A stretch of DNA of 64,000 nt from Blasia pusilla (lineage: Eukaryota; Marchantiophyta; Marchantiopsida; Blasiales). The position numbers were made by a program, and so were the translations under genes. The number at the start of each line of letters is the position of its first letter. Position 1 is the stretch's first letter. Below the pieces are notes generated by a model, which saw only the letters and a program-made list of their open reading frames with translations, had not been told where the DNA came from and ran no database searches. Shown in pieces: positions 56,458 to 64,000 of this stretch. The DNA lies in contig CM114271.1 in assembly GCA_050084515.1 (NCBI GenBank), positions 1,426,001 through 1,490,000 on the forward strand. Reading direction: 5' to 3'.

Positions 56458-57335
56458 TATATGGGACTAAAATTTGGTATCAAGGAGTCTAATGAACGCC
56501 CAGGATGTTCTGGACTTGCTTTGTGGGTCCTTCCTGATCTGGGTCCAATATTCAGTATAGCTGGACGGGATTTAGCCGGCCTATCTAGTGTTCCCGAGGT
56601 GGAGGTTTCTCCTAAGGTTCTTGATCGGAAAGGACTGGTTACATTCTTGTCTCCCAAAGGATCGGCTAAGTTCAAATAAGCAGGAAGGGTACTTCTGTTA
56701 ATACGGGATTTGAAATTGGCAGAATTTCCTGGGTAGGAAGATCTAACTGACGTGCTTCTGTAGACACACTACTCTGTATGTCTTTGGAACGTCTCTTAGC
56801 CCTCCTTTTTGCTCGTAAATCTCTTTCTGCCCTTTTATCCTTGGACCTTCTTCCGAAGGGGAACATAAAGCTATTTCTTCCCAGACTCTCTGTTCTTGGG
56901 CAGGGACATTCTCAATTCCTTCCCATTCTCCACCCCAATATCTCAAAGTGCTCATAAGGTACTCCCTTGCATGTAATTACACACCGCAAACGAGACGAGG
57001 TTGTCCTTGTCCAGCCTCGTCCTCTTGGGTTCTCTGCTTCTTCTTTGTTCTGGAACTTGTCCCTTATGGATCTTGCCAAGAACCATCTGCATATGATCCG
57101 TCTATGATCCAAGCAGCTGAAGTAGCATGATCCTTCACCGCTTACCCCAATCGATGTCGCGATCCTGCCACACTTCCACTCTGCTGCTGCGTGAAATTGC
57201 AAAATCTTTGGGTAATCCCCTTTCTTTAAACTTTCCTTCTGCTGATTGCGATCCTCTTATTGCATCTGAGTGTGATTCTCCCTTTTGGATCTCTCTCAGT
57301 CTATTCTTTTTCAGGTAATCTCTCTTCCAGATGAT
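56458..57335 (-). other. Gypsy-B gag N-terminus and leader
   Basis: Overlapping frames on the minus strand (56955-56672 and 56675-56457) are basic and Pro/Ser-rich. They are probably a broken N-terminal gag extension. Closer to the primer-binding site I see no ORF. Confidence 0.45.
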
Positions 57336-57339
57336 CTAT

Positions 57340-57357
57340 TCCCCGGCAGCGGCGCCA
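57340..57357 (-). other. Gypsy-B primer-binding site (tRNA-Asp)
   Basis: On the minus strand TGGCGCCGCTGCCGGGGA lies 11 bases inside the right LTR. It matches the 3' end of plant tRNA-Asp (TGGCGCCGTTGCCGGGGA) except for one base. Many plant gypsy elements use this primer. Confidence 0.85.
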
Positions 57358-57368
57358 AAAAGAAGCTA

Positions 57369-58370
57369 TGTAGTAAAGGATTTCTATCAAGAGTTTAACA
57401 AGAAGTATCAATTGATCTGAATTCGTTCCCTTTAAGAATAGGATCTGGATTAGAAATTACATTTAAAGATTTTGAGTTGATTCTGTGTAGTCTATGCATC
57501 AACAAAGCATAAGGTGGATTTAACAGTAGCACCAGACTGAGTGTTTAACGTGTACAACTGAACAGGATTTTAACTATAAGGAGGTGAACTCCTCCTAAAA
57601 CAGAATCAAATCGAAGGGAATGTCAAATTCCAGAGACATGGTAGTACATAAGTATTTTCGACACGAAAAAGAGACTGCGGTGAGACATATGATCTCCCTC
57701 TGCCAAACTCATTCGAAACAAAGATGTGTGGAGAAATGATTCTCAATTAATACGTCGGCTCTTTACTTCTGCTTGAAGATACTGTTGTCTGTCTCCAACT
57801 CCATCCTCAAAGCCATCAATAACAAGTGAGACTGATTCGGGGGTTCAAAGAGAAATAATTCTTCATTCCAAGAAGAGAAACTACTGTTGATTCGATGGAA
57901 TGGGTCAGTTTCGTTCTTCAATGGCCGATCTCTAAGGGCGAGAGTCTTCTGTCACAAGAGCTACTCTTCTTGGTAAGTATCTGACTATGAAAATGGAAAA
58001 AAGACTCTTCTTCGACTCCCGGCCTATGGTTCAAGGGGTCGAAAGCTTACATTCCTAACTGTAATTATGTTTAACTTCTTCCTAAAGCTACCAACCGTTC
58101 AACTCCTGCAGTGTTCACCGGATCAATATCTTCACTAAAAACTGTCACGTAACTGTCAAAATTGTGAACTCATGGAAAGGCAAACTCGTGATCCCTTGAG
58201 CTCAGAATTAATTCCCAATGATTTAAGTGGGCTAATAACTGAACGTTCCTATTTTCAAATAGATTCCAATTTATTCTTATTTCCTAATATGTATTCCCTA
58301 TTCCTAAATCTAAGTGGAATATTCTTAACTAAGGGAATTATTGCCTAGATGTATCTAAAATTGTCTAAAA
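57369..58370 (-). repeat. Gypsy-B 5' LTR (right), outer end truncated
   Basis: It ends next to the primer-binding site with ACTACA (57369 in plus coordinates). The outer border is at about 58370, after GTCTAAAA. The left LTR continues for another 30 or so bases to its TGTGATATGC start, but here unrelated sequence follows. Apart from this it is nearly identical to the left LTR. Confidence 0.8.
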
Positions 58371-59290
58371 CATCCCTATGGACAAGGCTGTTAATGCGAG
58401 GGGGGGCGGCCAAGGTGGCTCGCCGCCCTATGCTCCCAACCTCTCTCTTTCGGCTCAGGACCCCCAGCCGCGGCTTCACACTCTTGGTACGCATCTGACT
58501 CTATATACCTTGGAAATTTGTACTCTCGTCCGTATTTGAACAACCCACTTTGTACATACGACCTAGCTCCGCCCTACTCCAGTGAGCTACGACCTAACCC
58601 TAGTCTCTAGCCGCCTTTACTTGATAGCCCCCCGGCGGCTGCAAGGCTAAGCTCTCCTTTCCCTCTCCTTCCCGATATCTTGTCGTTCTCCCATCAACAC
58701 TACACTCTATGCTACACTCCAGCACCCTGTCTGCCACTCTGTTGCTGCTCTACTCTACAATCTGCATCTGCGAAATCTATGAAAAATGGACAACGCTTCC
58801 GCCCACGGTCTTCCGAACATAAAAATGACCAACAAAATGCCAACCAATGTCTCCAAGGGCTCCCCACTGAGGCAACTTGCTTGCCTACCTGCAAACAACA
58901 AATTCCCACCAGCCCCCTGACATCTTTCTCATGTAAAATAAAGAGTAGTAAAAATGGCACACCCGGCCTAAAACTCCATTCCTCAATCTACATCGGCATA
59001 TCGAGCCTCGTCCATCCTGCGCTATCAAGGAATCCGGACACTAGCACCCTAGTCCTATCTCACACACAGACAAGAGAGATGTCCAACGGCTCAAGATGAG
59101 AAAGATGGCTTGGGAAAGCCATCTTCCTCCCTTATATAGGGTTGAGAAGAGCCAAAAGGCTCTTCCCTAAAAATAGCTATCCTCTAAGTAACCTAAGCGC
59201 AAAGGTTAGCAAGGGCGGATGACCTGGTCAACAAGTCACCCGGTTGTGAAAGACCTCAACAAAAAAGTTGTCAGAAATGACGTTCCTAAC
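58371..59290 (-). repeat. Diverged Gypsy-A LTR/leader segment
   Basis: From about 59095 to 59250 the minus strand aligns with the Gypsy-A1 LTR at 14105-14280: GTTGACCAGGTCA, the GAAGAGCC/GGCTCTTC hairpin, a TATATAAG box and the GATGGCTT/AAGCCATC hairpin. The part from 58371 to 59090 has no clear match. Together with 46742-47114 it brackets Gypsy-B with Gypsy-A sequence. Confidence 0.5.
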
Positions 59291-59404
59291 ACAACGGACC
59301 TATCCTCAACCTCATCCAACACCGTGGGACAAAGTTACACTCAAGACAATCCGCTAGCTCCTACGCCCTATCCACGATAGATCTCGGCCTATCGGCTACT
59401 CAGG

Positions 59405-59530
59405 TGTGACAGCTTGTTTGAGTCCATAAAGAGCCTTCCTTTGTTTGCATACTAGAGAAAGATAATTAGGATAATCAAATCCAAGGGGTTGGATTATGTA
59501 AGAAATGAATTCTTGAAATCCATCCAAATA
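59405..59530 (-). pseudogene. Copia RT scrap
   Basis: The minus strand reads IQPLGFDYPNYLSLVCKQ, then KALYGLKQA, a hallmark of Ty1/copia reverse transcriptase just before its active site. No other part of the element is visible next to it. Confidence 0.7.
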
Positions 59531-59759
59531 TTCTTGATCTTTTTCCAACTACCACTACTACAAAATGTTTTATTATCACTATCTTGACTTCATGATTATA
59601 AAATGTCTTATCATAATCCAATTCTTAATGAGGAGTAGTGCCATTACCTTTAAGAACACACAATTGATGAATTTTTCCATACATTCTTACTAATGCTTCA
59701 CTTCCCTATATATAGGTATGCCCAAATGAGAGAACCCATATGGAGTAGTGTCATTGCAT

Positions 59760-62330
59760 TTAGACATAGAAGTTGCTCTCACGAGCAATATAAAATATGA
59801 TATCTTGCACAACATTGTAGGTGGCTATCCTCTCATCCGTAAATGGACAATGTGCCAAATGCAAACCAAGAGAAACCAAGCTCCAATAACACTCATAATG
59901 TGTTAAACCAACCACATCTGGTTGGAAGAGGCCGACACAAAATCGCATCACTATGGTAAATATAAGCGCTACGACATAGAATGGAAAATGGAATGTCTAC
60001 TTGCTTTAAGAGAAGAATATAGAGGAAATGAGCCATAATCTACCAAAGACATATTGTAGTAGGAGGGTTTTGTCCTTAACAAAGAATCTATAGCAAACAA
60101 GGAAAACTTTTCGAGTCTAACCATGGTTGCACCAAAACGGACAAGTTCGTTCAAAGGACGTACATCGATGACAAATTTTTGATATATCTACAAACATGGA
60201 TTGCAAAAGGTGGGGCCCAAACTTATAGTTCATGGTGGAAGATAGGGAAAAGGCGGGGGGGAAGGAGGGAGGGAGTGGAGGTGGGAGAAACGAGAAAGTA
60301 TGGATCACGGAAGCAAGTTCAAGGGGGGGATGAGAAAGAAGGGAGAGATGGGGCCTACATGGACAAGTCCTTCTACAGGAAGGACGAAGTCCATAGACAT
60401 GTCCGCGGACACAGACTTTGTCCATATGCAACCTTGGGTCTAACTCCATAAAAAACCTAAAGGGACCATTGACTCTATCAAGAGAAAACCCACATTGCCA
60501 AAGATAATCAAGCAAGAGGATTTTCGGCGAGCCAGAGCACCTATGGGGCATCCATAGGTGTCCAAACCTAAAAGATATCCAAACATTGGAACTATCCCCC
60601 TATCAAAAATCCAAGGAGATGACTATAAATCCACACAATCCTAGTTAGGTAACCATGACATCGACAAAAAAAAAGGAGTGGATGTCGAAAGGCACTTAAG
60701 GATCACCAATTCTGATGAGATAATTCATGTGAAAAAATTCCTCAGTAAGTGTTGTTGTAATGAAGCTAAAAAAATAATTATCACTACTCCAAAGATGCAC
60801 ACCTCCATTAAGTGTCATAAATCCATCAAGTAAATGAAAGTCGTAAGGTAGACTAGATGGGGACTATGCATTGCACTTCCCTATCTTTACCTCAAGGTAG
60901 ACACATGCCAAATGAGTAATAAAATATTGGAATGCAACACAACTAGATCTCTCGTACCAATAATATGAGTCTCACTCGCTAATTATGAAAGCCCTCCATT
61001 GCAAGGAAAACTTCTTAGTAATGAGCCAATGTAAAGAGGGTGCTACTAAGAGGATCTCTTTGATGAGTATTTGTAGCACAATCCAAAAAAACCTTCTTAG
61101 ACCATTCATGGTGGAAATAGAGGGCAAACGGGGCACATACATAGAAATCCCCAAAAAAAGGGAATGAGATTTCCAATGCGGCTATCTGCATCCATAATCT
61201 CCAAAAAGATAGCTACAAGGGACAATGAGTTAAAGGTGTTCTCAACATCTACTTGTAAAACCAAAAACTTTGGATGTGTATCAAGAGAATCTCTTAAACC
61301 AAGTGCAACCATCTCCCAACCAGTTGGAGTGGCCACTCCAAATTGGTGTTGACTTTGGAAGGCCTCACGGTGTTGCAAAGCAATAATGCCACTCACCAAC
61401 CATAGAAGTACCTCAAGAGATGGTGATCAAATGAATCCCTCTCTCTTCCTTTGACAATGCTAAGAGTTGCGTCCTCACCCCCAACACTTATGCCAATGCT
61501 ACTAGAACTGTCCCTTGAGCTAGGCAAGAAGAAACTTGGATCAACTCAAATAAGCCACTAGCAGGATCCTCTAAGGAGAAAATAATCCAAAAGGAATTCT
61601 TACACCATGCATGAAAAATCTCTAGAAGTAAGATGTGGAGGTTGTCCAAATGCTTGTGCAAAGAGGGTTGAGTCTAGGGAAATGACCATGTCAGGATGGA
61701 AGTTATGTATAAAGGAGGAATGTCAACCACTCGGCAAGGATGTAGCTTCATAAGGGTTTCAATAATATCAACTTTTGGAGGCGTAATAACCAAAGGGAAA
61801 AGAGCATGCACCTCTTGAAAGTACTCATAAGCATGTTCTTGTGTCCAACACCTTTGCAATTTGGCTACTGCAAGGCCATACGATAGGAAATCAAGTCACT
61901 TGCTACCTTTGATGCAAGTTACAATCTCACTCCAAAAAGACTCCCAATTACCTTCATAAAACCGCCTCAATTAGGTCAATACCTCCCTATGGCCAGCCTT
62001 CCCACCTCAAGTATAATGGAGACATAAATATGGAAGGAGAAGTAGTAGATACCAAGAGAGCTCATCCATAAAGTCAAGTGTAATCCTAGATAGGGGGAGA
62101 AGAAAAACATGGTGCGAGGTCATTGCGGACGGAAAATGGGATCTTATTGAATAATCTTGGGTAGAAAAAAGTTATCTCAAAGAGACCTCTGATGCCTCCA
62201 ATGTGAGACCTCAACAACATTAATGACTTAAGAGGGGATGATGTTGCAAAAAGCACCAAAGAGCATCCATGGTTGACTTGAGGGATCACCCATCCACATA
62301 TATCAAAGTTAGGATGTTTTGCCGCCAATT
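59760..62330 (-). pseudogene. Degraded LINE-type (non-LTR) retroelement
   Basis: The clearest part is a reverse transcriptase segment at 61106-61399: HQFGVATPTGWEMVALGLRD, then FLVLQVDVENTFNSLSL, corresponding to the GVxxG...VQVDVxNAFN block of non-LTR type RTs found in charophytes and bryophytes. The DVENTFN Asp is the first catalytic residue; the YxDD part is not visible. Shorter minus-strand frames at 61674-61859, 62086-62328, 60117-60551 and 59760-59951 may belong to the same element in other frames. Confidence 0.5.
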
Positions 62331-64000
62331 AGTTCTAGACTATGGAACGTGTGAAGAAGCCAGAACAAGAAGGGCCTCAGAGAGACATGACTTGCTCCAT
62401 CATACCCATAGAGAGATAACCCACACAAAAATCTCACACATCTTCCCCTTCCAACAAGCAATCATGGCGGTCAAATCTCTTCATTTCCTCACTAATGATC
62501 CACTCTAACTTTGCTAACTACAAAAGTCTCAACTTAGAAACTCTCAAACTCAAACCCTTGTCTCAAATACCTGGATATGGAGGCATGTTGGAAAATAGGG
62601 ATGTGGGAGTCTATAGGGAAACAAAGACCTAGGTGGTCAATAACAAAAGTATACTTTAGAGAGAAAGGGTGCTAAACAATGTTTTGGGATACTTGTATGA
62701 AGTCAAAACGAGTGGAAATTTTAAGGGGAAAAAATATGGCACACCATATATTCATGTAGCGAGCAAGGAGCAAGAGTAATTTGAAGTAGAAGGAAGAAGA
62801 GGAAAGTTGCATAAAAATCATTGTAATGATATATGAAACCCTAATATTACTTATAGTCAAATAACATGCAATAAAAAAGAAATTAAGTCATCATAGGGAT
62901 TGATGCACGTAAAAAAATGAAGACCATCCAAGATGATTGTTTTGATATCCCACACTCTCCATAAGTTACCATGTTGCATGTATATTCCTCATAACTTCGT
63001 TCTCTCGTCTTAAATCCTCATGCTCCATGCCGCCTCCGCTCCTCTCCATCCTTTGTCTCTCCATCTCTGATTAATGGAAAGTAAGGTACAAGCAATAATA
63101 GAGTCCACATTTCACCATGGAATGGGCATCTGAGTGTGCCAACAAGAAATTACATTTGGACAACGAGTAATCTATCTTTTTCCAAGTGTTACAAAATGAC
63201 AAGATGCTTCTATAGTAACTTCCAAAATTTCAAGATTCTTATATAATAGCTTGATCCCACCCACTCATGCTAACTTGGGATGAGATAATGAGAAGAATCC
63301 ATGCCTCTTGGTCATGTTTTGGGATTACAATTTGCAGAAGATCGATGAATGCTTCTTGCTCCCAAAAATTACATGTGCTTTGGATCTTGTTGCCATGGGT
63401 GTGGACTATGAAGTATGTTCTAATAAGTTTGGGTGGTTGTAACATGATCTTATCAACGGATGAAAAAACTTATAGATCCCATAGGTCTTACCATGCATTA
63501 ATTTTTTCTTTAGACTTTTGATGATTGGTGGTGATTTGGTTCAATAGAGGAGATACCATGAAGGATCCATGACCTTTCATATCTATCCCTCTTATGGTTG
63601 GCTTTCTCCTTGCATTGGAGGGTTTTAACATGGAAGAATTATAATAGATGACATTGCATGCATGCTTATATATAATATATAACTTTGAGAAAACAAGATA
63701 TCAAGCACAGATTTTTCTTGCATATCCTACCACTTTCAATTATCCTTTGGATTGAAGTTAGTTGTCAACTATTTCTAAAGATAGTCCACAATGTAGGGAG
63801 CATAAAGCCATATATTGGCACTATTAGATCACTTTTCATCACCTCTTTGTTGTGTGGGTTTTGGACATGCAAGAGCCATAGTGTTGGGAAGAATGAGTAG
63901 CTTCGAGAAGATAGTAGGTGGAGTAGGACATCATCGTCTCGAATGCTATGCATTATACATTGACAATTTACAATCAATGCAAGCCCTGAGTGTAGAAGGA
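62331..64000. other. AT-rich end of the window, no gene recognised
   Basis: Only short random-looking ORFs occur. I see no domain motif, RNA gene or repeat. Confidence 0.5.

Larger units (their letters stand above)
47115..58370 (-). mobile_element. Gypsy-B: nearly complete 11.3-kb Ty3/gypsy element
   Basis: It has two long LTRs (47115-48135 and 57369-58370) that are almost identical, a primer-binding site matching tRNA-Asp next to the right LTR, a purine tract next to the left LTR, and in between, on the minus strand, gag with three CCHC knuckles, protease, RT, RNase H and integrase. There is no chromodomain. A solo LTR sits inside it at 53259-54478. A few stops and frameshifts make it non-autonomous now, but the LTR similarity suggests a fairly recent insertion. 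Confidence 0.9.

Overview
This window reads as nuclear DNA of a repeat-rich streptophyte, most likely a charophyte alga (Chara-like) or another seed-free plant. The reasons are intron-bearing Mutator-like SWIM transposases, Ty1/copia, Ty3/gypsy and LINE-type retroelements, an EDM2-like triple-PHD module of plant type, and a gypsy family carrying a cytosine methyltransferase. Retrotransposon-borne methyltransferases are known from charophytes. There are no operons or bacterial features. Nearly every coding segment is a broken mobile element, with stop codons, frameshifts and internal deletions.

Layout. 1-2.9 kb: Mutator-like SWIM transposase pseudogene (MULE-A, + strand). 3.4-4.05 kb: unknown interrupted ORF. 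6.2-9.3 kb: a 217-bp tandem repeat and two further interspersed repeats. About 10.4-14.6 kb: truncated gypsy element on + (Gypsy-A1: gag, protease, methyltransferase stub, LTR). 17.1-18.5 kb: copia remnant (-). 18.7-19.4 kb: intact EDM2-like PHD ORF (+). 19.7-24.1 kb: broken DDE transposase with a BED-like finger (+). 24.8-30.8 kb: Gypsy-A2 (-), with gag, protease, DNMT3-like methyltransferase, RT and RNase H. 30.7-31.4 kb: LTR. 31.4-34.5 kb: Gypsy-A3 (-), with RT, RNase H, integrase and a C-terminal PHD finger.

34.5-46.7 kb: a roughly 12.3-kb insertion (MULE-B) that splits Gypsy-A3. It holds a decayed SWIM-type transposase on +, divergent accessory ORFs on -, two large inverted repeats, and about 30 copies of a 25-bp near-perfect palindrome. 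About eleven of these copies form a regularly spaced array between the divergent gene sets. 46.7-47.1 kb resumes Gypsy-A3 sequence, which is split again by an almost complete 11.3-kb gypsy (Gypsy-B, -) with LTRs at 47.1-48.1 and 57.4-58.4 kb. Gypsy-B itself contains a 1,220-bp solo LTR with a 5-bp target duplication. 58.4-59.3 kb is more Gypsy-A LTR-type sequence, 59.4 kb a copia scrap, and 59.8-62.3 kb a degraded LINE-type element. The remainder is featureless.

The most notable content is the Gypsy-A family, which joins a DNA methyltransferase (between protease and RT) with a PHD histone reader (after integrase) in one element, and the palindrome-studded, hairpin-bearing MULE-B. All assignments come from reading motifs by eye; no database search was possible.
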